A stretch of 64,000 nucleotides of DNA from an uncultured Phycisphaerales bacterium (GTDB lineage: Bacteria; Planctomycetota; Phycisphaerae; Phycisphaerales; UBA1924). The DNA is taken from contig CAIYWI010000002.1 of assembly GCA_903929885.1 (NCBI GenBank), forward strand, positions 1 through 64,000, written 5' to 3'. Position 1 is the stretch's first letter. The number at the start of each line of letters is the position of its first letter. The notes beneath the pieces are model-generated. The model did not search any database. It was not told the DNA's origin and was given only the letters and a program-made list of their open reading frames with translations. This document shows, piece after piece, positions 38,826 through 48,457 of the stretch. The position numbers and the translations under genes were made by a program.

Positions 38826-40757
38826 ATGTCAACCAGCATCGACGCCGACCACACGGATGTCCTCGAGGCCCTCGCCGCGAAGTTCCCGACCGCCGATCGC
38901 GCCGTGAGCGAGGCGGCCGCGCTGCGGGCCAAGCTCACGCTGCCCGCGGGGGTCGTGCACGTCATCAGCGACGTGCACGGCGAGGACGTGAAGCTGCGTC
39001 ACGTGATCAACAACGCATCGGGGGCGTTGAGGCAACTGGTGGAGCAGACGCTGCGCGGGCGACTGAGCGCCGCCGAGCAGTCGCAGTTTCTCGCGGTGCT
39101 CTACTACCCGCGCGAGGCCATCAACGCCTTCAGCCGCGACGTGGTGGCGAGCGGCCGTCGCCTCGAGTGGGTGCAGTCGATGCTGACGCTGCAGTTCGAG
39201 ATCGTGCGGGCCCTGCGACGGACGTTCCGACGAGATCACTTCGAGCGCCTGCTGCCCGAGCCATTCCGGGAGCTCTTCATCGAACTCGGAAGCGGCCAGC
39301 GCCCCGAGTACGTGCGGGAGATGATCGCGGGGCTGGCGAGATTCGACCGCGATTGGGGCGCGGTGCGGGCGGGCGCCCGGCTCATCCGCAACCTCAGTTG
39401 CGAGGAGTTGCTGGTGGCGGGCGACCTCGGGGATCGCGGGCCGCGACTCGACCGGGTGATCGACACGCTGATGCGTCAGCCCAAGGTGAGCGTCCTGTGG
39501 GGCAATCACGACACGATCTGGATCGGGGCGCACCTCGGCCACGAGCCCTGCATGCTCAACGTGCTCCGCTTCAGCGCGAGGTATCGGCGGGCGGCCCAGC
39601 TCGAGGAGGGCTACGGCATCCTGACGACGCCGCTCGAACGGCTGGTGCGAGACGTCTATGGCGACGACCCCGCCGAGCGGTTCATGCCCAAGGGCGAGGG
39701 CATGCGCGACGCGAGAACCGTCGCCCGCATGCAGAAGGCCCTGGCCGTGATGCAGTTCAAGGCCGAGGGCCGCATGATCGAGCGCCACCCCGAGTGGAAT
39801 CTCGATCACCGTCGCCTCCTGCACCGCATCGACAAGGCCAAGGGCGCCGTCGTGATCGACGGCGTCGAGCATCCGCTGCTCGACACGTTCTTCCCGACCA
39901 TCGATCCCGCCGATCCGTACGCCTACTCGCGCGAGGAGCAGGCATGCATCGACGTCCTGAAGGAGAGCTTCACGCGGTCGATGCGGCTTCGCGAGCACAT
40001 GGATTGGCTGGTCCGTCGGGGCGGGATGTGGACGCGTCGCGACGACGTGCTCCTGTTCCACGCCTGCGTGCCCGTCGAGGCCGACGGCACGCCTCAGTCG
40101 CTGATGGTCGACGGCGTGATGCGATCGGGACGCGACCTGATGGACGCGCTGGGATCGATCGTGCGTCGCGCCATGCGCAAGCGGTGGTTCGGCCTCGACG
40201 CGGACGCGGATTGGCTGTGGTACCTCTGGTGCGGCCCGCTCTCGCCCTTGTTCGGCAAGGACAAGATGGCCACCTTCGAGACCGCCCTCGTCGCCGACAA
40301 GGCCGCGCACAAGGAGCACAAGAACGCCTACTTCGACCTGATGCACGACGCCGACTTCATCCGACGCCTCGGGCGGCAGTTCGGCATGGGTGACGAGGTG
40401 CTGGTGGTCAACGGTCACGTGCCTGTGAAGATCGAGAAGGGCGAGCAGCCCGTCAAGCGCGGCGGCAACGCGATCACGATCGACGGGGCGTTCAGCGAGG
40501 CCTACGGCGACCGCGGGTACACGCTCGTGCTCAAGCCCGGGTCCATCGAGTTGGCCGAGCACGCCCCCTTCAAGGGCGTGCAGGCGGCCATCCAGCAGGA
40601 CGCCGACATCGTCCCGCGGATCACCACGGTCCGCTCGTACGCCGTGCCCAGGACCGTCGGCGACACGAGGGCAGGCGCGAAGATCCGCCGCTCCATCGAG
40701 CTGCTTGAGGAGCTTGTGCGGGCCTATCAGGAGGGCGTGATCGCCGAGGCCCGCTGA
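38826..40757 (+). CDS. fbp: Fructose-1,6-bisphosphatase class III
   Basis: GVVHVISDVHGEDVKLRHVINNASGALRQLVEQTL, LLVAGDLGDRGPRLDRVIDTLM, VLWGNHDTIWIGAHLG, EVLVVNGHVPVKIEKGEQPVKRGGNAITIDGAFSEAYGDRGYTLV. Confidence 0.93.
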   Translation: MSTSIDADHTDVLEALAAKFPTADRAVSEAAALRAKLTLPAGVVHVISDVHGEDVKLRHVINNASGALRQLVEQTLRGRLSAAEQSQFLAVLYYPREAINAFSRDVVASGRRLEWVQSMLTLQFEIVRALRRTFRRDHFERLLPEPFRELFIELGSGQRPEYVREMIAGLARFDRDWGAVRAGARLIRNLSCEELLVAGDLGDRGPRLDRVIDTLMRQPKVSVLWGNHDTIWIGAHLGHEPCMLNVLRFSARYRRAAQLEEGYGILTTPLERLVRDVYGDDPAERFMPKGEGMRDARTVARMQKALAVMQFKAEGRMIERHPEWNLDHRRLLHRIDKAKGAVVIDGVEHPLLDTFFPTIDPADPYAYSREEQACIDVLKESFTRSMRLREHMDWLVRRGGMWTRRDDVLLFHACVPVEADGTPQSLMVDGVMRSGRDLMDALGSIVRRAMRKRWFGLDADADWLWYLWCGPLSPLFGKDKMATFETALVADKAAHKEHKNAYFDLMHDADFIRRLGRQFGMGDEVLVVNGHVPVKIEKGEQPVKRGGNAITIDGAFSEAYGDRGYTLVLKPGSIELAEHAPFKGVQAAIQQDADIVPRITTVRSYAVPRTVGDTRAGAKIRRSIELLEELVRAYQEGVIAEAR

Positions 40758-40791
40758 GTTCGGCCGCTCGCGGGGCCTACCTTTGGGCCGC

Positions 40792-42102
40792 ATGTCGACT
40801 TTCATCGAGGAACTCCGCCGCCGCGGCAGGATCGCCCAGGTCACCGACGAGGCCGGGCTCGCTCGCCACCTCGCTTCCGGCCGCGCTGACGAGCGTCGAG
40901 CCTACATCGGGTACGACCCCACGGCCGATTCGCTCACCATCGGCAACATGACCACCATCATGCTGCTCGCCCACTTCCAGCGGGCCGGGCACACCCCCGT
41001 GGTCGTCGCCGGCGGCGGCACGGGCCTCATCGGCGACCCCAGCGGCAAGTCCGCCGAACGTCAACTGCTCACCCGCGAGAAGGTCGCCGAGAATGTCCGC
41101 AGCCAGATGCGGATCTTCGGCACCATCCTCGACTTCTCCCCCGCGGTCTCCAACCGCGCCGTCATCGTCGACAATGCCGATTGGCTCTCGAAGATGAGTT
41201 ATCTCGACGCCCTCCGCGACGTGGGCAAGCACTTCCGCGTCAACGAGATGATCCAGCGAGACTCGGTGCGGGATCGACTCGAGAACCGCGAGCAGGGCAT
41301 CAGCTACACCGAGTTCAGCTACATGATCCTGCAGGCGTACGACTTCCTCCACCTTCACCGGTCCATGGGCGTCACGCTCCAGATGGGCGGCAGCGACCAG
41401 TGGGGCAACATCGTCGCCGGCACCGACCTCATTCGCAAGGTCGCCGCCTCGACCGGGCAGGTCGATCCGGTCGCCTTCGGGCTCACCACCCCGCTGGTCA
41501 CCAAGGCCGACGGCACCAAGTTCGGCAAGACCGAGAGCGGCGCGGTGTGGATGACCGCCGACCGCACCTCCCCCTACGCCCTCTACCAGTTCTGGCTCAA
41601 TGCCGACGACAGTCAGGTCGTCAACTACCTCAACACGTTCACCTTCCTGCCGGTCGAGCGCATCGCCGAACTTGCCGATTCACACGCGAGGAATCCGGGG
41701 CAGCGCGATGCGCACCGGGCGTTGGCCGCGGCCGCCACCGAACTGCTCCACGGCCCCACGGAACGTGCCAATGCGGAGTTGGCCAGCAAGGCGCTGTTTT
41801 CCGGCGACGTATCCGGGCTTCCCGAGCAGCTCCTCGACGAGGTCTTCGCCAACGTGCCTGGCAACACCTTCGCCAAGTCGCGGCTCGAGGGCGACGGGGT
41901 TGCGTTGCTCGACTTCCTCGTCGAGACCGGGTTGGCATCGAGCAAGCGCGAGGCGCGCGAGTTCCTGGCGGGCGGTTCCGTCCTCGTCAATGGTCACAAG
42001 GCCGCCGCGGACGCCTCGCTGACGTCGGATCACCTGCTGCACGGCAAGGTCACGGCCATTCGCCGTGGCAAGAAGAACTGGTTCCTGGCCCGCTGGGCCT
42101 GA
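40792..42102 (+). CDS. tyrS: Tyrosyl-tRNA synthetase
   Basis: AYIGYDPTADSLTIGNMTTIMLLAHFQRAGHTPVVVAGGGTGLIGDPSGKSAERQLL, LQMGGSDQWGNIVAGTDLIRK, VTKADGTKFGKTESGAVW, C-terminal S4. Confidence 0.97.
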   Translation: MSTFIEELRRRGRIAQVTDEAGLARHLASGRADERRAYIGYDPTADSLTIGNMTTIMLLAHFQRAGHTPVVVAGGGTGLIGDPSGKSAERQLLTREKVAENVRSQMRIFGTILDFSPAVSNRAVIVDNADWLSKMSYLDALRDVGKHFRVNEMIQRDSVRDRLENREQGISYTEFSYMILQAYDFLHLHRSMGVTLQMGGSDQWGNIVAGTDLIRKVAASTGQVDPVAFGLTTPLVTKADGTKFGKTESGAVWMTADRTSPYALYQFWLNADDSQVVNYLNTFTFLPVERIAELADSHARNPGQRDAHRALAAAATELLHGPTERANAELASKALFSGDVSGLPEQLLDEVFANVPGNTFAKSRLEGDGVALLDFLVETGLASSKREAREFLAGGSVLVNGHKAAADASLTSDHLLHGKVTAIRRGKKNWFLARWA

Positions 42103-42117
42103 CGGCGTTGACGGACG

Positions 42118-42528
42118 TCAGGCCGGCGTGATGACGCCGCCCGCTCGTTCGTACCTCCGAACGGTCCGGTCCGCCGCGAGCGACCAGGCATCGATGCCGC
42201 CCGCGATCGACATCGCCTCGGGCAATCCCAGTTGCCTGAGGGCCAACGAGGCCTTCAGCGAACGTACGCCGTGATGGCAGAGGCACGCCACCATCTGACC
42301 GGGGGCAGGCGAGATCTCGTCTGCTCGTCGTTCAATCTCGTCGAGCGGAATCAGCACCGACCCCGGGACGTGGACGTGGTCCCATTCGGGAACGGTCCGA
42401 ACATCGACGATGAGGATCGACCGCGGATCCGTGTCCAACTTTCGCTTGGCCTCGCGAGCGGTGATCTCGTACGCAGGGCGAAACGGATACCCGCTCGGCA
42501 GGCCTTCCGTATCGAACGACGCGCTCAT
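42118..42528 (-). CDS. Rhodanese-like domain protein
   Basis: EITAREAKRKLDTDPRSILIVDVRTVPEWDHVHVPGSVLIPLDEIE....VACLCHHGVRSLKASLALRQLGLPEAMSIAGGIDAWSL. Confidence 0.92.
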   Translation of the reverse strand: MSASFDTEGLPSGYPFRPAYEITAREAKRKLDTDPRSILIVDVRTVPEWDHVHVPGSVLIPLDEIERRADEISPAPGQMVACLCHHGVRSLKASLALRQLGLPEAMSIAGGIDAWSLAADRTVRRYERAGGVITPA

Positions 42529-43085
42529 GGCGCCGCTCCGGCCGCCTGCGACAGATCCTCCTCGGCGGGCGGAATCACGCGAAGCGTTTCAGGAGGGGTC
42601 CGGACGTACTGCATCGGGGGACGGACCCGCTCGATCCCGGGGCAGTCGTTCCACCACATGTCCCACGTGATCATCCGCACGCCGTCCTTGAGCGCCAGCC
42701 ACGGGCTCGCCACCACCTCGCCCGCCTGGGCCCACTGGCGACCGGATTCGAGTTCGAGCGAGGTGGCGATCGTCGGCATCTGCCCGCGGGCGCGAGCCGT
42801 CTCCTTCACCCACAGGTGCGTCTTGGCGTAGGTCGGCTTCTGGGCCAATCCGTCGGAGGGGACCACCACGTACATCGGAGCCCAGTTTGCGCGGGAAAGC
42901 CCCTCGATGGAGGCGCCCGACGGGGCGGGTGGCGGCGCCTCGCCGCGGCCGACGAACTCGGGAAGGGATGCTTCGTTGCCGGTCGCGCCGTTGCCCAAGG
43001 TCGGTCGCTCGTTGCCGGTGGTGCACCCCGCCAGCGTGATGCAGGTCACGGTCGGGAGCAGCAGTCGATGTCCAGGGATCTTCAC
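42525..43085 (-). CDS. Hypothetical lipoprotein
   Basis: MKIPGHRLLLPTVTCITLAGCTTGNE lipobox; 4-nt overlap with rhodanese gene. Confidence 0.65.
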   Translation of the reverse strand: MKIPGHRLLLPTVTCITLAGCTTGNERPTLGNGATGNEASLPEFVGRGEAPPPAPSGASIEGLSRANWAPMYVVVPSDGLAQKPTYAKTHLWVKETARARGQMPTIATSLELESGRQWAQAGEVVASPWLALKDGVRMITWDMWWNDCPGIERVRPPMQYVRTPPETLRVIPPAEEDLSQAAGAAP

Positions 43086-43118
43086 GGCCGATGATAGTCG
43101 GCGGGAGCGAGGCCGGGC

Positions 43119-45743
43119 CTAGCGGCCACCTTCGGGCGGGGGCGACGGGGGTGTCGCACGCTCCACGTACTTGCGGAAGACGCGGCGAACAAGGTCGGCG
43201 TATTGGGCGGGCACCTGCTGCGTTTCGATGGCCCGCTGCGCTCCTCGAGCCGCCTCGTTGAGTCCTTCGGCCATGGCCGGGCCACGGGTTGCCGCATCGC
43301 CGGTTTCGCCCGGCCGAGGCGGCGAATCCCACTCGGCCACCGTTCGCGAGCCGGGGTCGCGGTCTTGCATGCGTCGCGCGTCGATGCCCTCCACCGGCAC
43401 GCTCTCCAAGTCTCGACGGGAAGGGAAGGGGCGTGGGGCGGCGACCGGTCCGGTGCCCCGACCTGCGTCTTGGCCGCCGCGAAGAGGGCGAGCCCCGCCT
43501 TCGCCTGCGGGCTGTCCTCCGGCCCGCCGCCCCGGCATCAGCTCCGGCCTGGTCACGCCGCCGTCGCCGCCCGGTTGCTCTTGGCCGCTGCCTTGTGGGC
43601 CTCGGGTGGGGTCGGCTGCGCCCTCGGCGGCCTGCCGCGCCATCCGCATGGCGTCTCGGCGTTGCTCAGGCGTCATTCGCTCGAGCATCTCGCGTGCCTG
43701 CCGACGCAGCGATTCGCTCTGCTGCGACAGCCGCTCCGCCTGCTCGCCCGACTGCTGCATCTGACGCAGTTGTTCGGCCATCCGCTGCATGGCCGAGGGT
43801 GGCGACTGACCTGACGGCGGCTGTCCCTCGCGGGGCTGATCGCCGGACGCGGGAGGCGGCGGGCTTGGTTGGGGCGATGGCCCGCCGCTCGGTTGGGCTT
43901 CAGTCTTGGGAGCGGTCGTTGGGGTGGCCTGCGATGAGGGATCGCCCTGCCTCGGAGCGTCCTGATCGAGCGGGAGCTGTCGGACGGGCTCGCCGGCGGG
44001 GCGGCTCTCCTCTTCGCCGCCGGGCCGAGCCACCGGTTGCGGCTGCGGCGTCGCTGGCGAAGTGGTCGAGGGAGCTTGGGTTCCTCGTTGAGATGGTTCG
44101 GGCGACGTGGTTCGCTCGGTCACTCGCTCAGGTCGTGGCGCCGTGCCGCCGCTGGTGCCGTTGGGCCGGGTGGAGGCCGCCGGGTCGGCCTGGTTGGGTT
44201 GTGCCTTTCCGGATGGCGATGGCTGGCCCGCCTGGGGCTCGCGGGTCGTCTCCGTTGCTGCGGCAGGCCTCGGCGTCGGGGCCGCTTGTTCACCCTGTGG
44301 ATCGCCGCCTCCACGCTGCGAGTCTTGACGTGGCTGCGACTGGGTGGTCTGGTTTTGGCGGGACGCAGGTGATCCACCCGAGGCATCGGGCGGCTGCGAC
44401 TGTTGCGAGCCCTGCGTGTTCTCGGAGGAGGGCGGCGGAGGCGGCTGGCGCATCTCCTCAGCGGCCTTCTTCGCCAGCTCGCGGAGCGAGTCGATTGGCG
44501 ACTTCGGAGGCGTTGCTGGCTGCGGTTCGCTCGAGGGGGGCGGAGCCGGCTGTCGTGGCTCAGGCCGGGCCGCTTGTCGCGGTATCGAATCGGCCTCTGG
44601 GCCCGGCCCAGCTTGGTCCGGGGCGGTCTCGGAGGCAGGTTCGGAGGAATGATCGGCGGGGGCGGGAGTTGATTCCGCCTTGGCGAGAGCGTCGCCGGAC
44701 GGAGCCGACGGTGCGGCTTCGCCGGCGGGAGTGTTCGCAGGCGATGAGTCGCCGTCGCCCAGCGCCTCTGCAAGTCGCTTGAGATCATCCGCGACGCGAG
44801 CTCGTTCGGAGGGCGGGAGGGACCGGGCCTGACGCGACAACTCCTCGGCCGCGGCTGCGGCTCCCGCCAAGTCGCCTGCTCGCATGGCGGCTTCGAGATC
44901 GCTCTGGTTGCGGGCGGCCTGCTTCAGCCGATCCTGCAGCGCTCGGCGAACCGACTCGTCGGTGGCACGGGCCTCTTGGGCGGCGGTGTCGAGACGGTTG
45001 GCGACCTGCTCGGCGAGCCCCGCCGCACGTTCGCCCAATCGCTCATCGGCAGTTGGCGATTGTCGAAGTTCCTCCTCCAACGCCTTGAGCGAGTCGAGTT
45101 CGCCGGCGGAGGCCTGCGGGAGCGAAGCTGCCGCGGTTGCAGCGGCGGTGGCGACATCCTGCACCACCTGCGACTCGATGGACATGGGGGCCACGGTGCG
45201 GAAGTCATCCGGGGTCAACGCCACCGACGTGGCTGTCGGCGTCGGCAACCACAATCCTGCGGCGATGGTGGCGATGATCAGGAGCGGCAGGATCCGAAGC
45301 GACCGCGTGTTCGCAAGGGGAGTCCACGGAACGACCGCGATCGGATCGATCTTGGCAGCCTCCGCTTCGGCACGCGCCAAGTGGACCGCGGCGAATCCGC
45401 GTTGATCGGGCGCGATGGTCGCGATCAGCATCAGGTCGATGGCGCCACCGAGGGCATCTCGCGTGCCGTGGTGGGAGTCCGCCATCCATGCGACCTTGCG
45501 GAGCGAGGGAGGTCTCACGGCCGCCCAGACCGCACCCATCGCGCCGCCGCCCACACAGCACGCCGTCAGCGGCACGGCCCAGGACAGCCAATCGTCCGGG
45601 TGTGCAAAGCCACCGGGGAACCAACCCGTGAGTCTCGACACCGTCACGGCAGCAAGCGTGATTCCCGCACCGGCGGCCGCGCCGATCATCGCACGGGCGA
45701 TGGCCGTGCGCGTGGTCCACCGACGACGAACGCGTCGCAGCAT
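43119..45743 (-). CDS. Membrane-anchored protein with very long Pro/Gln/Ser-rich disordered region (DUF4175-like architecture)
   Basis: N-terminal TM helices (GAAAGAGITLAAVTVSRLTG, WAVPLTACCVGGGAMGAVWAAV), then several hundred residues rich in P/Q/S/E; short structured C-terminus. Confidence 0.6.
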   Translation of the reverse strand: MLRRVRRRWTTRTAIARAMIGAAAGAGITLAAVTVSRLTGWFPGGFAHPDDWLSWAVPLTACCVGGGAMGAVWAAVRPPSLRKVAWMADSHHGTRDALGGAIDLMLIATIAPDQRGFAAVHLARAEAEAAKIDPIAVVPWTPLANTRSLRILPLLIIATIAAGLWLPTPTATSVALTPDDFRTVAPMSIESQVVQDVATAAATAAASLPQASAGELDSLKALEEELRQSPTADERLGERAAGLAEQVANRLDTAAQEARATDESVRRALQDRLKQAARNQSDLEAAMRAGDLAGAAAAAEELSRQARSLPPSERARVADDLKRLAEALGDGDSSPANTPAGEAAPSAPSGDALAKAESTPAPADHSSEPASETAPDQAGPGPEADSIPRQAARPEPRQPAPPPSSEPQPATPPKSPIDSLRELAKKAAEEMRQPPPPPSSENTQGSQQSQPPDASGGSPASRQNQTTQSQPRQDSQRGGGDPQGEQAAPTPRPAAATETTREPQAGQPSPSGKAQPNQADPAASTRPNGTSGGTAPRPERVTERTTSPEPSQRGTQAPSTTSPATPQPQPVARPGGEEESRPAGEPVRQLPLDQDAPRQGDPSSQATPTTAPKTEAQPSGGPSPQPSPPPPASGDQPREGQPPSGQSPPSAMQRMAEQLRQMQQSGEQAERLSQQSESLRRQAREMLERMTPEQRRDAMRMARQAAEGAADPTRGPQGSGQEQPGGDGGVTRPELMPGRRAGGQPAGEGGARPLRGGQDAGRGTGPVAAPRPFPSRRDLESVPVEGIDARRMQDRDPGSRTVAEWDSPPRPGETGDAATRGPAMAEGLNEAARGAQRAIETQQVPAQYADLVRRVFRKYVERATPPSPPPEGGR

Positions 45744-45823
45744 CGACACCGTGATTGGAGCGAGGCCGATCACGCGAGAATAGTAACGCGGCCGCGGCGG
45801 GCGGCAGCGTGCCAACCCTGTTC

Positions 45824-47062
45824 TCAGACCGTGGGAACCAACCGGCCCGAGAACATCACCTGTGCCACATGGTCGGCATCGAGGTCGTGCAGCAATGCCC
45901 GTTCGTCGCGGTGGTGGAGAAGGATCAGGTCGGCCTTCAGGCCCGGCATCAGGCGGCCGACGTCGGAATCTCCCAGAACGTGTGCGGCGTTCACCGTGCC
46001 CGCGATGATGGCTTCCTGCGCGGTGAGTCCGCAGTGGCGAACGGCCATGCCCAAGGCCAGAGGCATCGAGATGCACGGAGCCGACCCCGGGTTGCAGTTC
46101 GTTCCGACAGCGCATGCGCCGCCGAGATCGATCAGTCGGCGAAGCCTGGCGAATCGTCCGTCCGCCATGTGCGTGCCGCAGAGGGGCAACCCGACGCCGA
46201 CGCAACCCGCTCCAGCATCCCATGTGGCCGCGAGGGCGGCCAGGCCCGCGTCGGTCGAGGCCTCCAAGTGGTCGACGCTGCGGAGACGCAGCGCACCGGC
46301 GAGCGGCAGCACGCCCAAGTCGTTGAACTGATCGGCGTGAAGGCGAAGCGGGTGACCCAATCGCGCCGCAGCCTCGAAGAGGCGACGGACCGCATCGAGC
46401 GACCAGGCGTTGCGTTCGCAGAAGGCGTCGATGGCCGTGCCCGGAAATGCCTTGGAAATCGCCGGAAGGGTGAGGTCGATCACCTCATCGACGAAATCCG
46501 CACGGTCGGGGTCGATGGCGTGCCCCAGCAGGGCGGTGGGCACGATGCGAACGCGGTCCGCCGCGATGGCGGCGGCGTCTCGGATCGCCGCGAGCATCGC
46601 TCGCTCGGCATCCAGCGTGAGGCCGTAGCCGCTCTTGATCTCGAGGGTGGTGGTGCCTCGTGCGGATGCCTGACGGACTCGATCGAGGATGCCGCCGACA
46701 AGCGTGTCCCGTGATGCGGTCCGCACGCTTCGAACGGTGGACATGATCCCGCCGCCCTTGGCGAGGATGTCAAGGTACGGCACGCCCGACAATCGCTGTT
46801 CCCACTCATCGAACCGGTTTCCGGCCCAGCAGGCGTGCGTGTGGCAGTCGATCAGGCCGGGCATCACGACTCGGCCGCCCGCATCGATGGTGGTAACGCC
46901 GATCGGGGCGGGCCCCGAGCCGACGGCCGCGATGCGTCCGGCGTCGATCGCGACGTGGCCTTGCGCGATGATGCCGAGGTCTCGCATGGCCGCGCCGCGG
47001 CGGACCGCCGGGCCGGCGCACGTCACGATCCTTGCGTTGGCGATCACGAGGTCGTGCGTCAC
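45824..47062 (-). CDS. hutI: Imidazolonepropionase
   Basis: MPGLIDCHTHACWAGNRFDEWEQRLSGVPYLDILAKGGGIMSTVRSVR, TTLEIKSGYGLTLDAER, LRLHADQFND, NCNPGSAP; GTG start overlaps hutG stop. Confidence 0.93.
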   Translation of the reverse strand: MTHDLVIANARIVTCAGPAVRRGAAMRDLGIIAQGHVAIDAGRIAAVGSGPAPIGVTTIDAGGRVVMPGLIDCHTHACWAGNRFDEWEQRLSGVPYLDILAKGGGIMSTVRSVRTASRDTLVGGILDRVRQASARGTTTLEIKSGYGLTLDAERAMLAAIRDAAAIAADRVRIVPTALLGHAIDPDRADFVDEVIDLTLPAISKAFPGTAIDAFCERNAWSLDAVRRLFEAAARLGHPLRLHADQFNDLGVLPLAGALRLRSVDHLEASTDAGLAALAATWDAGAGCVGVGLPLCGTHMADGRFARLRRLIDLGGACAVGTNCNPGSAPCISMPLALGMAVRHCGLTAQEAIIAGTVNAAHVLGDSDVGRLMPGLKADLILLHHRDERALLHDLDADHVAQVMFSGRLVPTV

Positions 47063-47973
47063 GCAGTCGCCTCCGGTCGCCTCGAGAACCCGCGCAGGAA
47101 CGAGAGGAGCATGTGCGCCGCGACGCGCGCCGTGCGTCCGTCCTGATCGTGCGAGGGGCAGAGTTCCATGATGTCGAAACAGGCCACCTCGGCGCATGCG
47201 CCGGCGGCCTCGATCAACGCGGCCAGTCGGACGGGGCACAGGCCCGCCGGGTTCAAGGCGCTCACGCCCGGGGCGTGGGAGGCGTCGAGCACGTCGAGGT
47301 CGAGACTGACAAAGCACGGAACGGCGGGCGGCATCCACCGCTCGGCGTCGAGCAGTTCTCCCCCGCGCGACACGAACCACTCGACATGCTCGCGCGCGTT
47401 CGCGAAGGCGTTGAACCCCGTGATCGACAGCGATCGCACCTGGTGGTCTTCCATCAATCGACGGAAGGGCATGCCCGACCCCACGGTCTCCCTGACGTCG
47501 AGGTGAGCGTCGAAATAACGCCCGCTCAGCGGCGGGGTCTTGCCGGCATCGCGACACGCGTCGATGACGCCGGCCACGAAGGGCAGCGTCAGGTCGTGAC
47601 CGCCGCCGAGCCCGACGGGAAAGAGCCCGGCGGCGACAAGTGCTCGCACCGTCTCGCGGACTCGGCGATGCGTTTCGAGGAGGGAGGCTGCGTCGGCGCC
47701 CTGAGCGGGCGCGACGTTGCCGGCGTCGTAGATGCGGGGAAAGGCGAATCCGTGCGGATCGGCGACGCCATAGCCGCACAACGCGGTTCGGATTGCATCC
47801 GGCCCCGCCGCCGCACCCGGGCGACCGGCGTTGAGTCTCACGCCGAGGTCGTCGGCCAATCCGACCAAGGCGACGCGACAGCCGTGGGAAGAACCGGTGG
47901 CGATCCGGGAGGCCAGTCTCGCGGGGGAAACCGAGCTCCAAGCGGCGGATGGCGTGCAGTGGGGCAGTTGCAT
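47059..47973 (-). CDS. hutG: Formimidoylglutamase / arginase-family ureohydrolase
   Basis: VGLGGGHDLTLPFVAGV, GRYFDAHLDVRETVGSGMPFRRL, FVSLDLDVLDASHAPGVSALNPAGL; coupled to hutI. Confidence 0.9.
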   Translation of the reverse strand: MQLPHCTPSAAWSSVSPARLASRIATGSSHGCRVALVGLADDLGVRLNAGRPGAAAGPDAIRTALCGYGVADPHGFAFPRIYDAGNVAPAQGADAASLLETHRRVRETVRALVAAGLFPVGLGGGHDLTLPFVAGVIDACRDAGKTPPLSGRYFDAHLDVRETVGSGMPFRRLMEDHQVRSLSITGFNAFANAREHVEWFVSRGGELLDAERWMPPAVPCFVSLDLDVLDASHAPGVSALNPAGLCPVRLAALIEAAGACAEVACFDIMELCPSHDQDGRTARVAAHMLLSFLRGFSRRPEATA

Positions 47974-47986
47974 GCTTGCGAGGAGA

Positions 47987-48448
47987 TTAGGGCCGCCATC
48001 GACGAGGCACGATGCCGCATTCCGGGCAGGGCAGGTCGTAGGTCAGTCCGGTTCGCTTGTAGCCGCACCCGCGACAGTGACTCCAGTGCCACCGGCGGTG
48101 CCTCAAGAGCGAGATGCCGGCGATCAGGATGCCGACGACGACGCCTGGCCAGAGCGGGTACCAGCGGATCTGGCCGTTGGGGAAACTGGTCGTCTCGGGA
48201 ACCCAGATGATGCCGAACGAATCGCTCCGAACGGCCGACCAGGCATCGATCGACCACGGGGAGTTGGTCGGGGGCGAAGAGGCATCGGTGCCTCGCCCGA
48301 CGGCGCCGTAATGGAGGCACGTGAACGATGGACCTGCCCGGTGGGTGACGATCCATTGGGTGCCGGCGACGATGCCCGCGCCGGACACCACTGCCACCGC
48401 GACGCCTGTCGCGATGAGCATGATCCAGCGAATGGGCATCCGGGGCAT
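47987..48448 (-). CDS. Small membrane protein with C-terminal zinc-ribbon-like CRGCGYKRTGL...CPECG
   Basis: N-terminal TM, second TM, HCRGCGYKRTGLTYDLPCPECG. Confidence 0.65.
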   Translation of the reverse strand: MPRMPIRWIMLIATGVAVAVVSGAGIVAGTQWIVTHRAGPSFTCLHYGAVGRGTDASSPPTNSPWSIDAWSAVRSDSFGIIWVPETTSFPNGQIRWYPLWPGVVVGILIAGISLLRHRRWHWSHCRGCGYKRTGLTYDLPCPECGIVPRRWRP

Positions 48449-48457
48449 GCGAGGATT

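Noticed and set aside
38829-40844. 671-aa minus ORF antisense to fbp
   Set aside because: Shadow ORF; the plus-strand protein has clear FBPase III motifs.
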